Positions 53,201-60,475 are shown, numbered from the stretch's first letter. The stretch: 64,000 bases of DNA from Molanna angustata (GCA_963576475.1 OY754972.1:13690811-13754810), one strand, 5' to 3'. Numbers and translations: made by a program. Notes: generated by a model from the sequence alone, not told the origin.

Positions 53201-56200
53201 ATAGGGCATTTTACTTCCACAATCGAATGGACCATGCCTAGAAACTATCTGAATTTGATTAAAGAACCATTTTAAATTGACCACACGTCTTCCAGATATT
53301 TCTGTATTTGTATCCATATCCTACAAAAATAAAAAATAAATAAGTTATGAATGCATTCATAAAACATAACATCAGTACATCGTTTTATAAAAATGTGAAT
53401 ACTTACATATTCTTCTTGATTCTTTCTCAAATAATTTGAATAAGTTCTTTTCTTTCCTTGTTTAGATGTTTGAATCCTGTGGACAACATTTTTTTAAATA
53501 AAAAAATAAGTAAAAATTCACACAACATTTACACATTTTAAAATTTACATAAATAATATCTTATAAAGCGTCTTAAAAATATAATTTTAAAAGTGAGACG
53601 CGCGAAATAGAGAAAAAAATATTACATAGGTTTTGACACTGGGAAATCGTCGGCCAGAGTTGCCCACAGTCCAATTTTCTCTGTAGGAATTGCTTCTTCT
53701 GTATTATAATACACAGCAGCATTAGAAGTAGAAGCAGATGCATAATTTTGTTCATCAACAACATTGTTTGACCTTAAATGAGTATTAAATATGATAATCT
53801 TTAATTTACTAGCATTTTTCATAACACATCCAGATTTATACATTTTTAAATTTACATAAATAACATCTTATAAAGCATTTTTAAAAAATCTATTAATATG
53901 AATAAGTAAGAATCGCGAAGACAAGAAAAAACATTACCTGGGTTTTGACACTGGAAGATCGTCGGCCAGAGTTGCCCACAGTCCAATTTCCTCTGTAGGA
54001 ATTGCTTCTTCTGTATTATAATACACAGCAGCATTAGAAGTAGAAGCAGATGCATAATTTTGTTCATCGACAACATTGTTTGACCTTAAATGAGTATTAA
54101 ATATGATAATCTTTAATTCACTAGCATTTTTCATAACACATCCAAATTTATACATTTTTAAATTAACATAAATAACATCTTATAAAGCATTTTTAAAAAA
54201 TCTATTAATATGAATAAGTAAGAATCGCGAAGACAAGAAAAAACATTACCTGGGTTTTGACACTGGAAGATCGTCGGCCAGAGTTGCCCACAGTCCAGTT
54301 TCCTCTGTCGGAATTACTTCTTCTCTATTATAATATACAGCAGCATTTGATGTTGATGTAGATGCAGATGCATAATTTTGTTCATCAACAACATTGTTTG
54401 ACCTTAAATGAGTATTAAATATGATAATCTTTAATTCACTAGCATTTTTCATAACACATCCAGATTTATACATTTTTAAATTAACATAAATAACATCTTA
54501 TAAAGCATTTTTAAAAAAACTAATAATATGAATAAGTAAGAATCGCGAAGACAAGAACAAATATTACCAGGGTTTTGACACTTGAAGATCGTCGGCCAGA
54601 GCTGCCCACAGTCCAGTTTCCTCTGTCGGAATTACTTCTTCTCTATTATAATATACAGCAGCATTAGACGTTGACGTAGATCCAGATGCATAATTTTGTT
54701 CATCAACAACATTATTTGACCTTAAATGAGTTATTAAATATGATAATCTTTACGGTGCCACTATTGTTACGACCGGAATTGGCGGGAAAAGCGTTTTCCC
54801 GCCAAAAAGTGTCTATTTCCACGACAAATTTTCTGACGTCGTCTATGTTTTAAGGTCATTTATAACCATAGAAAGCGCAGATAAATCAAAATACAAAAAT
54901 ATTTACCTTTGTCATTATTTCAATGGTCATAAATGCATCATGGAAACCAACTTGAAGAAAAAATAAATAATATTGGCATCTTTTTACATTTACTTCATCA
55001 TTTTAAATAATTTTTTCATCGAGATCTACAATTATAACAAAGTATAAACAAAGGTAAATATTTTTATAACTTGATTTATCTGCGTTTTCTGTGGTTATTT
55101 TTGGTTTTCGTCTATGGTTGAGTCGTGTAAATAGTCGTAGCCTAGTCTTTAATTTACTAGCATTTTTCATAACACATCCAGATTTATACATTTTTAAATT
55201 TACATAAATAACATCTTTTAAAGCATCTTCAAAAATATCCAATTTTATTAGTAAGTAAATAAAGCATTTTAAAAAATAAGTTAGAATCGCGAAGACGAGA
55301 AATAACATTACCTGGGTTTTGACACTGATGATGTAGATACATAATTTTGTTCGTCAACAATATTATTTAATCGAATATTTTTATTATTGCATATGCGCAA
55401 ACATTGGATTTTTTCCCTGTCGGGAGTCAAAGATATTTTTTAACAGATTTTTAATTATCTCAATAGAGACGAAGTTGGAATATTTATTGTAGGAGAACCG
55501 GGAAATCAAGACACCTACAGGGCTTACGACCTGTCATCGGCTGGTTTCACGTAAACCAGCCGATCACGTAAACCAGCCGATGACAGGTCGTAAGCCCTGT
55601 AGGTGCCTTGATTTCCCGGTTCTCCTACAATAAATATTCCAACTTCGTCTCTATTGAGATAATTAAAAATCTGTTAAAAAATATTATTTAACCAAAAATA
55701 CGTTATTAAATATGAAAATCTATAATTTTCTTGACTTGATCGAACAAAGGAAGTTTTCCTAACACATCCTCATTCATCATATACAGATTTTTTGTAATCC
55801 TTCGATCCTACATATTCACCGTGTATGACCATACTTACCTTAGTTAATTATTTAATACGTTAATCAATACTCACAAAATCCTTTTGCGGGATGTCCTTGT
55901 CATACAATTCTTCTTCTTGCGAGAAATTCTTCCCAAGTATTTTATTTGTCTTCCCATTTTTTATCTAAATCATAGAATGAAATAGGTTTATTTATTACTT
56001 CTCGGGCAAATAACATAATATAGGTTCTATGTCAAATATTATTTTAACACACAACCAATAAAAAGTTGTCATATTTTAAAGACTTACGGCATTAATCGTC
56101 TCCTATAGATCCAGCCTGAAAATACAATGAAATACCGTGTCTTCATAATTAAAAACAAATGTGTGATATAATTTGAAGGCACATAACATTTGTTGCCATC

Positions 56201-59200
56201 GACAGTTGTGTGTCATGTGTTAGATGCAACTAGTTATAAATATTTTTCAATTATACATACTATCGCCATCGACAATTGGATCTCATGTGCTACATGCAAC
56301 TAGATATACATATTTTTCAATTATACATTTTATTGCCATTGAAATTTGGATCTCATGTGTTACATGCAACTAGTTATACCTATATATTTTTCAATTATAT
56401 ATACTATTGCCATCGACAGTTCGATATCATGTGTTACATGCAACTAGTTTCACATATTTTTCAATGAAACATACTATTTATTTTATTTATTTATTTATTT
56501 ATCACACCATATTTATAATGATAACAATACATAAGTAGATTAATGGTGCCCAACTAGGAAATCCTGTTCTAGGGCTAGCAGTTAACAATTTATATTGACA
56601 ATTATATGCAATTATGAACCAGGTGATTTTTCCCGTTCCACGCTTAATATGTATACAATATCAACTTTCTGCAATCACAATCATTATCACAACAAACATA
56701 TAGGCTCACACAAAACAGATCAACCAGATCCTAATGTCAGCCATAATACCTGTCATAAATCCAATCTTTGACTTTTGCCATCGACAGTTGGATGTCATGT
56801 GTTACATGCAACTAGTTTGACATATTGTTCAATGATACATACAATTGCCATCGACAGTTGGATATCATGTGTTGCATGCAACTAGTTATACATATTTTTC
56901 AATGATACATACTATTGCCATCGATAGTTGGATATCATGTGTTACATGGAACTCATTTTACATATTTTTCAATGATACATACTATTGACATCGACAATTG
57001 GATATCATGTGTTACATGGAACAAGTTTAACATATTTTTCAATTACATATACTATTACCATCAACAGTTGGATATCATGTGTTACATGCAACTAGTTTTA
57101 CATATTATTCAATGATACATACAATTGCCATCGACAGTTGGATATCATGTGCTACATGCAACAAGTTTTATATATTTTTCAATTACACATACTATAGCCA
57201 TCGACAGTTGGATATCATGTGTTACATGGAACTAATTTTACATATTTTTCAATGATACATACTTTTGCCATCTACAGTTGGATATCATGTGTTACATGCA
57301 ACTAGTTTTACATAATTTTCAATTACATATACTATTACCATAAACAGTTGGATCTCATGTGTTACATGGAACTACTTTTACATATTTTTCAATGATATAT
57401 ACTATTGCCATCGACAGTAGGATATCATGTGTTACATGGAACTAATTTTGGATATTTTTCAATGATACATACTATTGCCATCTACAGTTGGATATCATGT
57501 GTTACATGCAACTAGTTTTACATATTTTTCAATTACATATACTATTACCATCAACAGTTGGATATCATGTGTTACATGCAACTAATTTCACATATTTTTC
57601 AATGATTCATACTATTGCCATCGACAGTTGGATATCATGTGTTACATGCAACTAGTTTTACATATTTTTCAAATACACATACTATAGCCATCGGCAGTCA
57701 GATATCATGTGTTACATGCAACTAGTTTTACATATTTTTCTATTATACACACTATTGCCATAGACGATTGGATCTCATGTGTCACATGCAACTAGTTATA
57801 CTTTTTAATTCGTTTTTGTTTTTTTTTACATAATACATCTGTATAAAAATGTGATTATACTGAAACAAATAAATATATAAAAAATAAAATTCAACATTAA
57901 AATTATATGACTTAGGTATTGTATAGTCTGGCGGCGGTACGCCTCTGGATCTAATAATATTAAAACTTACATATTTTTTGTCCTTACGCTTGTAGTAGTA
58001 TTAGTAGTTGTTAGGTATAACTCGATAAAATAAATAAATATGGGAGCGCAACTTTCGACACAGATTACACGTCCGAACTGGCCAACTCTCAGGGCGGGTC
58101 TGAATTACAAACGAGCGAATACAGAAAGTATTCCTTGTGACGACCGCTAGAATAAGTGTCATATTTGCATGACCGTCATACGGGACTTTTATTTTCTAGT
58201 CAGCGCAATTTCCAAAATAAATGTTTTTTGAAAATATTGACTGAACATGAAGCATTCATGCAACGCCAGATCGTATTTTTCTTGATATTTTTGTGTTCTT
58301 TAATTTAAAAAAAAATATATTGCTCTAAGCCTTATAGTTTATTAGAAATATAAGATAAATGTCATAAATCGGGGTATGCTAATTATTTTTTAGAGTAATA
58401 AATACGGATCATAACTAATGGAAACATCGTATTTTTCTTAATGAGTATCCAAACTATCTTATTTATTTTTTTCAAAATGATTCGATTAGTAGTATTGATG
58501 GAATATCAAATTGAAAATAGGTAAGCTGGCGACAGTCGTCGTCTTAACGAATTCTGAGTAAATCATTGAGAGAAATAAATTCTCTTGAACTAATCGACAG
58601 TTGAAATATAGGTATTTCATATAATTTGCAGACAACTAAACATGTAAGCATTTTTTTGGAAGTAGGTAGTTACTGCATAAATAATAAAAAAAAGATAAAA
58701 ACTTTGAACACATTTGTAAAATACTTCACAATGCGTATATTTACAGACAAATAGGTACTTGAGTATGTTTGAATACATATAATTTTAAAATTTAAACTAT
58801 ATAACAACTTTGCTGGAACAAAAGTATGAAGAATGATGTTAAGCAATAAATTAGATAGCTGTTGACAAAACAAGGCCACGCAAGTGAATCATAATATAAT
58901 GGTTTTCAGTTAAAATGTATGCTAAGGAAGAAATATGACGTTGAATAGGTATACAGAGTAATTTCCATAATATTAATATGACAGGAGTGTTGACATTGGT
59001 ATTTAGACTTACATGATTCTCCAATGCAGTGATGGAGGCATTCATGTTCGGAATTAAACCTATTGGCTGCATTGCCTCCGCAGCCACCCCACACAAACAT
59101 GGTACAGTTGCCAGGCCCTCCCATTGTACCCATGAAGTACCATTTGTGGACAAAACTTCGGCATGGCCCCACTTCTGGCTGACCCGTACATAATTCTGGA

Positions 59201-59899
59201 ATATAAATAATATAATCAATGATGGACATCGATAATGCAGCAGTGCTTTTAATAAACGATATAAATAAAGATATAGTTTACATATTTTACTATGAATAAT
59301 ATATTCTATAATATGTAAATAACTTAGAAATTATAAATTTAACATGATTATTTTTGACAATTTTAGGTTGCAGTTCGGAAATATTGATATACACATTGCA
59401 TAGACAGGCGCAGTGTTTATTTATATTAGTCAGTTGGCATTTAAATTTATTTATAATGTCCCTTTTGCTTATGCATTTACGTCTAACGATTTAATTTTTC
59501 ACCACCATAAATAGTTTTATCATACATTCGTCCTAAGGATCTCCTTTTCGAAGTTTTTATTCTAAATTCTTGTGCAATGATACCCAACTGTTGTAATTTA
59601 TTTGTTTTCTTTCGTGATTTTTTATCGATATGACGTGTACGATTCACTCAGTAAATTGAATGTTTAATTGCTTACTTCAATGCAGGCCAAGTAATTTATT
59701 TAAACATGGATGCAAAATATAGAAATAAAAATATATAAAATTGATATATCTAATTACCTCTGTCTTCTGGTTGTGTATCTAAAGGTAGACTGGGTGAGGC
59801 ATGTATTAACTTAATACTAATGAGAAAAGCGATTGCTATAACAATAGTCGATACATTTTGTATGTGATATCTGTAGTAGTGGTTGCCATACCACTGCAT
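23868..59899 (-). CDS. axo: axotactin-like neurexin-superfamily protein, 28 coding exons
   Basis: Coding exons from the 5' end: 59899-59758, 59195-59013, 49267-49039, 44563-44424, 43797-43582, 43210-42926, 42835-42729, 42506-41883, 41798-41618, 41341-41224, 37076-36928, 36648-36446, 35132-34918, 33382-33168, 33030-32857, 32742-32517, 32308-32061, 31521-31093, 30120-29920, 29812-29595, 29441-29362, 29233-29121, 28203-28000, 26550-26357, 26250-26098, 25318-25184, 25071-24828, 24127-23868. Phases close throughout, giving 1961 residues (fly Axotactin about 2100). Order: signal peptide, Kunitz, LamG1, EGF1, LamG2, LamG3, EGF2, fibrinogen-like, LamG4, EGF3, LamG5, EGF4, LamG6, membrane helix, tail. 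Fly Axotactin is a glia-derived protein on axon tracts needed for normal conduction. The Kunitz plus CASPR-like order separates it from neurexin IV. An in-frame TAG six bases upstream of the ATG supports the start; an acceptor at 59980 implies a further upstream 5' UTR exon not located. Confidence 0.92.
24230..24700 (-). pseudogene. LINE 3' end, Jockey/CR1-like C-terminus
   Basis: A minus-strand frame (24671-24378) encodes LPLRSNTERTLSIPVHNTSF, then FFSVQAARLWNHIPSQLQ and LRNHFLIHNT, the typical last part of Jockey-type reverse-transcriptase polyproteins. It is followed by a purine-rich 3' UTR (GAGGGGAGAGGAGAGGAG on the plus strand) and an A-rich end. A related 3' UTR is at 51540-51785 (GTACCAATTTATGTGA block). 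Confidence 0.8.
26357..29812 (-). CDS. axo: axotactin exons 20-24: EGF4, LamG6 and stalk
   Basis: Exon 20 encodes EGF4 (CDLEPCKNGGICTEDF, CDCEHTSYFGDFC) and starts LamG6. Exons 21-23 continue it (NDLRQKNTVLLLIQTEN, RHSLFYTRNGSNASLLIDR) up to YSGCVSNIYLSV across the exon 23-24 border. Exon 24 is an extracellular stalk with one more cysteine. The donor of exon 22 is taken at 29121 (G-GTTTGT); a GT eleven coding bases earlier would break the LNGARHS consensus. Confidence 0.85.
26941..27600 (-). mobile_element. 5'-truncated LINE 3' end, copy 2
   Basis: Same family and strand as 7650-8005 and 30170-30860; it lies in axotactin intron 24-23. The terminal block with CCCTTACAGGGTAAGCAGAG is present, and most of the region beyond overlaps copy 3, but internal bases corresponding to about 30230-30460 are deleted. 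Confidence 0.75.
28590..28935 (+). repeat. partial copy of the 4715-5480 dispersed repeat
   Basis: It covers only the second half of that repeat: TTGAAAAACCCTGGAACTT, GTTGATAACCCCTGACTGG, GCGGATCAAAAGTTATAAGG in the same order. The 70-bp satellite-like unit is not included. Confidence 0.7.
29920..31521 (-). CDS. axo: axotactin exons 18-19: LamG5
   Basis: Exon 18 (429 bases) and exon 19 encode LamG5, with LVNLRTYNSDALVLYANDH and the closing GYVGCVRGLKIGTHVVDL. A Pro-rich insertion (RPQRPPAPPADYF) precedes the last strands. The intron between the two exons carries the LINE 3' end at 30170-30860. Confidence 0.88.
30170..30860 (-). pseudogene. 5'-truncated LINE 3' end, copy 3, with coding tail
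   Basis: The minus strand still reads a reverse-transcriptase C-terminal tail: SKEAKIAVHNAIVLPTLMYA, then SETWTWQKTHESRINAVEM and RSLRRVCNRT. The 3' end carries the CCCTTACGGGGTAAGCAGAG block common to the three copies. It sits in the intron between axotactin exons 18 and 19. Confidence 0.8.
32061..33030 (-). CDS. axo: axotactin exons 15-17: LamG4 and EGF3
   Basis: LamG4 spans exons 15-17 (SYIEVPGWRKGDIAFSFRTT, NGGEWHKIWIDYN, and the closing LIGCFRGLVVNGEILDI). EGF3 follows in exon 17 with six cysteines, CKPSCVPNPCQNKATC through CICQNPWAHYGPHC. The domain order LamG-EGF is complete and no frame damage is seen. Confidence 0.9.
33168..37076 (-). CDS. axo: axotactin exons 11-14: EGF2 and fibrinogen-like segment
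   Basis: Exon 11 encodes EGF2 (CEHGGRCSVRDDRIACDCSGT). Exons 12-14 form the fibrinogen-C-like stretch typical of CASPR/neurexin IV: LGYTQPDVYLIDIDGNGRF, then HSLYCSQHIKYDCYMAPLEL, then CPCGVNRTCVDSSLSCNCDI and ITLGPLECVE. It is far from a complete fibrinogen domain, as in those relatives. The introns here hold the hairpin cluster, and a part of exon 14 was copied in inverse at 33784-33820. Confidence 0.88.
33459..34040. repeat. local rearrangement: duplicated segment plus inverted exon piece
   Basis: Bases 33459-33656 and 33819-34016 are direct copies (198 bases, one or two differences) that include one arm of the long-hairpin family. Between them is the opposing hairpin arm and then 33784-33820, which is the exact inverse of 33340-33376 within axotactin exon 14. 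The exon itself is intact. Confidence 0.85.
34332..34664. mobile_element. long-hairpin repeat family, near-perfect copy
   Basis: The element starts CGAATATTTTTTTATTATTG and ends with its inverse. The arms, about 160 bases each, include TCAATAGAGACGAAGTTG, GTAGGAGAACCGGGAAATCA and AAGTGATCACGTAAACCAGC, and pair nearly without mismatch. No open frame. It is the best reference for the family. Confidence 0.85.
35180..35790. mobile_element. long-hairpin family copy split by a SINE
   Basis: A left piece (35185-35275: ATTATTTACCCTGTCGGGAG and AATATCTCAATAGAGAC) and a right piece (35670-35785: GGCATAATTGGTGAACGTTG, GATCACGTAAACCAGCC, CTTCGTCTCTATTGAGATAT) are separated by the SINE at 35375-35594 and flanking sequence. 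Confidence 0.65.
35375..35594 (-). mobile_element. tRNA-derived SINE (family 2), full-length
   Basis: Minus strand: head GCCTTCATGGCTCAGTTGGT (A-box), a B-box GGGTTTGATTCCC 45 bases on, then a body with CAGTCTGGATCTGTGAGAC, AGTCTCCAGAACTAGGC and TTTTTACTGGGTGCGTG, ending GCCCGAGAAGTAATGTAAAA with a T-run on the plus strand. Headless or truncated relatives are at 43895-43985 and 55990-56150. The tRNA-like head would fold only imperfectly, so it is not called a tRNA gene. Confidence 0.8.
36205..36270 (+). repeat. short tandem repeat, 17-bp type, about four units
   Basis: Units of CCTATTCCATCACGTCA follow each other with one shortened copy. It lies in the intron between axotactin exons 13 and 12. 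Confidence 0.8.
37256..40033 (-). mobile_element. 2.78-kb THAP-related DNA transposon, copy A
   Basis: The element runs from AGGCGTGATGACAG to CTAATTTTG-type ends (inverse of AGGCATGATGACTAATTTTG), flanked by AT on both sides (37254-37255, 40034-40035). It is almost identical, in inverse orientation, to 45259-48027. On the minus strand around 39770-39660 a degenerate frame reads HKCCAVPKCTNTTKKTPTEV then FVFVPREKK, the start of a THAP zinc finger. No DDE transposase was recognised. A further element is nested at 38291-38876. AT target duplication plus THAP suggests an ISL2EU-like element, which is inference. Confidence 0.75.
38291..38876. mobile_element. MITE nested in the THAP-related element, copy A
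   Basis: The ends GGGCCGGTATTACAGTGTCA and (inverse) GGCCCGATATTACAGTCGGC are imperfect terminal inverted repeats with AAACTCAAG inside both. TAT flanks both sides. The same element sits at the same place in copy B (46415-46992), so it inserted before the two copies separated. Confidence 0.75.
40185..40312. repeat. AT-rich perfect hairpin
   Basis: Arms of about 55 bases (TTAAAATAACAATATAACTT, TTGTTTATTTTCACTTATTT and their inverse) enclose a short loop near 40245. Origin unknown; probably a foldback element. Confidence 0.8.
40391..41150. mobile_element. non-autonomous hAT-type element with 8-bp target duplication
   Basis: It starts TAGAGATGTGCCGACTA and ends (inverse) TAGTAATGTTCCGACTAGTC; both ends are rich in repeated GCCGACTA motifs. 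ATTTATAC flanks it exactly on both sides (40383-40390 and 41151-41158), the 8-base duplication typical of hAT. There is no coding capacity in its 760 bases. It lies in the intron between axotactin exons 11 and 10. Confidence 0.85.
41224..42835 (-). CDS. axo: axotactin exons 7-10: LamG2 and LamG3
   Basis: Exons 7 and 8 carry LamG2 (GSSFVSYRVYDW, SVLFYASGE, NHWNNLTIFHNYKNVHISLD). Exon 8, at 624 bases the longest in the gene, runs on into LamG3 (ISFDFKSSRNMAVLAYSD), which ends in exon 10 at LGLIGCMRDITVNGEHIEP. LamG2 lacks the usual closing cysteine (GSFKYVFYNE at that place). Phases 0, 0, 1 and 2 join as written. Confidence 0.88.
42926..49267 (-). CDS. axo: axotactin exons 3-6: Pro/Thr-rich linker, LamG1, EGF1
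   Basis: Exon 3 (49267-49039) opens with a Pro/Ser/Thr linker (TSTSTVLPTFLPPPPTLPPI) and starts the first laminin-G fold. Exons 4 and 5 continue it (FRTRLPHGLLVYHNV, NRDEWHDVVVRIDVHG), and exon 6 closes it at FVGCISDVVLS. Exon 6 also encodes EGF1 with six cysteines ending in CDCFGMKYEGEQC. The intron between exons 3 and 4 contains the nested transposon at 45146-48290. Confidence 0.88.
43895..43985 (+). mobile_element. SINE family 2 fragment (3' end)
   Basis: TATTGGGTGTGTATTAAATT and AATATTTGATATAGTAT, then GTTAGTTGCC, match the last third of the SINE at 35375-35594 in inverse orientation. The tRNA-like head is missing. Confidence 0.65.
44261..44350 (+). pseudogene. short LINE C-terminal fragment
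   Basis: The frame reads LWIGHVLRHEDLLHIILEGM, the conserved WIGHVLRH.. motif near the end of non-LTR polyproteins. Only about 30 codons are recognisable. Confidence 0.55.
45259..48027 (+). mobile_element. 2.77-kb THAP-related DNA transposon, copy B
   Basis: Inverse and nearly identical partner of 37256-40033. The plus strand around 45532-45630 reads HKCCAVSKCTNTTKKTPTEV and FVFVPREKKRNK before a stop where THAP domains usually have Trp; the frame then resumes with FARRDTSEFY. One A fewer in an A-run than copy A shifts the frame between copies. Neither encodes a full transposase, so both must have been moved by a partner elsewhere. Confidence 0.78.
46415..46992. mobile_element. MITE nested in the THAP-related element, copy B
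   Basis: Same as 38291-38876 in inverse; ATA flanks both ends (46412-46414 and 46993-46995). It is the third level of nesting here: MITE in THAP element in hAT MITE. Confidence 0.75.
49587..49765 (+). mobile_element. tRNA-derived SINE (family 3), copy 1
   Basis: The head GGTGGCAGAGCAGTTAGCG (A-box type) and GTTAGTTTAAATCCTGCCAC (decayed B-box) is followed by CACCTATAGCACAAGCAT and CTTGTTACTACAAGGACATA, ending in an A-run. Relatives: 61905-62040 (minus) and 62548-62890. Confidence 0.75.
49915..50760 (+). repeat. dispersed repeat with one 70-bp satellite-like unit, copy 2
   Basis: Shares with 4715-5480 the unit ACTAGTTGCATGTAACACATG..CCAACTGTCGATAG at its start, then AATATGAAAACAGCATGATG, GGCAGTTAAAC and GCGGATC blocks. 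The satellite array of the same unit begins only 225 bases after its end. Confidence 0.75.
50985..51410 (-). repeat. 70-bp satellite, about six units
   Basis: Units containing CTAGTTGCATGTAACACATG and ACTGTCGATGGCAATAGTAT follow each other, with one degenerate unit near 51185-51235. The orientation is opposite to the array at 56187-57805. A 150-codon minus-strand open frame here is only a translation of the repeat. Confidence 0.85.
51540..51785 (-). repeat. LINE 3' UTR remnant
   Basis: The block GCCTATTGTCATATGGCAAT, then CTTCCAACCAACCAC, corresponds to 63345 and 21100. The following AAACGTACCAATTTATGTGA and ACGAAGGGGAGAAAAGAGG match the 3' UTR at 24230-24370. Confidence 0.55.
51790..52560. 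other. AT-rich intron sequence, nothing recognised
   Basis: No repeat, frame or hairpin of note was found in this part of the intron between axotactin exons 3 and 2. Confidence 0.35.
52570..52790 (+). pseudogene. LINE reverse-transcriptase fragment
   Basis: The plus strand reads SATKNIKSPGIDEIPNELIK followed by YGG, the start of the fingers region of non-LTR reverse transcriptases (compare KNNKSPGCDDIPSELLKYGG at 22130). A stop follows shortly after, and IPNEWR resumes in the expected place. Confidence 0.7.
52792..53476 (-). pseudogene. broken YqaJ-type nuclease gene of a DNA transposon
   Basis: Exon 53476-53407 (IQTSKQGKKRTYSNYLRKNQ) joins in phase to an exon from 53320 reading DMDTNTEISGRRVVNLKWFF and HGPFDC. 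Immediately after, the frame changes and a long frame 53235-52792 begins at MVHSIVEVKCPITAYKIG. The ExK of VEVKCP is the catalytic signature of the YqaJ/lambda-exonuclease fold. The usual stretch between HGPFDC and VEVKCP, with the first catalytic Asp, is missing, so an internal deletion has broken the gene. As I recall, ISL2EU-type transposons carry such a second gene; that link is inference. Confidence 0.65.
53560..54740 (-). repeat. tandem array of a 312-bp unit with a duplicated symmetric exon
   Basis: Four units in a row each contain, on the minus strand, an exon-like segment: 54720-54568, 54402-54250, 54084-53938, 53772-53626, with lengths 153, 153, 147 and 147, all divisible by three. 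Each starts after ATTTAAG and most end at a GTAAT donor. Each reads NNVVDEQNYASAS, YYN, EE.IPTE and GLWATLADDLPVSKP. Entry and exit phases are the same, so splicing all copies keeps the frame, and the last copy joins in phase to the exon at 53476. A deleted fifth unit is at 55160-55345. Confidence 0.75.
54753..55143. mobile_element. hAT-type MITE, uninterrupted copy
   Basis: The ends CGGTGCCACTATTGTTACGA and (inverse) AGGCTACGACTATTTACACG are imperfect inverted repeats. AATCTTTA on the left and AGTCTTTA on the right are an 8-base duplication with one change. It sits inside the 312-bp repeat array. It provides the empty site for the THAP-related element: ATTATAACAAAG is continuous here but split at 45258/48028. 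Confidence 0.85.
55372..55685. mobile_element. long-hairpin repeat family, copy in the repeat array
   Basis: Left arm complete from TCGAATATTTTTATTATTGC; right arm ends early at AAAAATCTGTTAAAAAAT. The centre holds a short extra duplication of CGTAAACCAGCCGATCA. AATATTATTTAA occurs on both sides. Confidence 0.8.
55990..56150 (-). mobile_element. SINE family 2, headless copy
   Basis: The body blocks ATTACTTCTCGGGCAA, ATGTCAAATATTATTTTAAC and GATCCAGCCTGAAAA appear in the plus-strand order of 35375-35510. The tRNA-like head is absent and divergence is high. Confidence 0.65.
56187..57805 (+). repeat. 70-bp satellite, about 19 units, with one insertion
   Basis: Units read ATTGCCATCGACAGTTGGAT, ATCATGTGTTACATGCAACT, AGTTTTACATATTTTTCAAT and GATACATACT. 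Four units (56187-56472) are followed by a 300-base unrelated insertion that starts with a TTTA run (56473-56772), then about 15 more units. Units differ at scattered sites, and neighbouring variants (ACATGGAACT against ACATGCAACT) alternate in patches. Confidence 0.9.
57806..58200. other. intron sequence, nothing recognised
   Basis: A moderately GC-richer patch at 58040-58180 stands out from the AT-rich surroundings, but no frame, repeat or tRNA-like structure was identified in it. Confidence 0.3.
58205..58550. repeat. diverged half copy of the 3850-4540 element
   Basis: GAAGCATTCATGCAACGCCA, GATATTTTTGTGTTCTTTAA and AAATCGGGGTATGCTAATTA recall the second half of the HDAC1 intron 4 element, as does the end GCTGGCGACAGTCGTCGTCTTAA (17 of it shared in order). 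The first half is absent. Confidence 0.5.
59013..59195 (-). CDS. axo: axotactin Kunitz (BPTI-type) exon
   Basis: One exon encodes residues 48-108 and the whole domain. Six cysteines have Kunitz spacing: ELC, eight residues, CRSF, then GNC, WGGCGGNAANRF, HEC and HHC. The residue after the second cysteine is Arg, as expected for a trypsin-like inhibitor loop; whether it inhibits a protease is unknown. It is separated from the next exon by an intron of nearly 10 kb filled with repeats. Confidence 0.93.
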
Positions 59900-59980
59900 T
59901 ATCTATACAGGAAACTTCCTTAAGGCGTTCCAATGCCAATGTCTCAATATTTTTAACGGCTGCATTAAGATGATCCTTTC
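59758..59980 (-). CDS. axo: axotactin exon with start codon and signal peptide
   Basis: The exon follows TTTTGTTTCAG and contains about 80 bases of leader before ATG at 59899-59897. Residues 1-34 end in a hydrophobic run STIVIAIAFLISIKLIHA, a good signal peptide with predicted cleavage after Ala34. A further in-frame stop lies directly upstream, so translation cannot begin earlier in this exon. It ends with one overhanging base that the Kunitz exon completes to Glu. Confidence 0.85.
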
Positions 59981-59989
59981 CTGAAACAA

Positions 59990-60470
59990 AATAAAAAAAA
60001 CATATTTTAAAAAACAAATGTTTATACATGTAATACTGACAAAAAAATTCCTTGCACCTAATTTTCGATTTATTTTTCTGTTGGTGTCGTTGTATTATAG
60101 TACCTACCTACGGATAGGATTGTCATTTGAACTTGCGACGGATTACACGAAGTTTGAATTTAGAATTAGTACCTACCTATATCAAAATTAAGTAGACGTT
60201 TATCGTAATTCCATAGACTATATCAAAATTTAGTAGACACTTTCTTATTTCATGGATAATAATTTGAATTCAAAAGTGATTATCATTGTTTAATTTAAAT
60301 AAACATATTTGATTCTTTTAAGCTTTGTTAGGTTATGATAGGTTGGGTTGAGTTAGATTATACATAGGTACCTATAATATATTTTAACGGATTACGCGGA
60401 GTTTTGAATGGTACATCTTGTTTAGTGAACACGTAATTAAAATATTTAATAATTCTTTTTAATCTAGGCT
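59990..60470. other. 5' region of axotactin, nothing recognised
   Basis: Directly upstream of the axotactin start exon. The acceptor at 59980 means this is intron; no upstream exon could be picked out by eye. Confidence 0.35.
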
Positions 60471-60475
60471 ATGCT

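Noticed and set aside
56187..57805. CRISPR-like array
   Set aside because: The 70-bp units are contiguous without unique spacers; this is a satellite in a eukaryotic genome.
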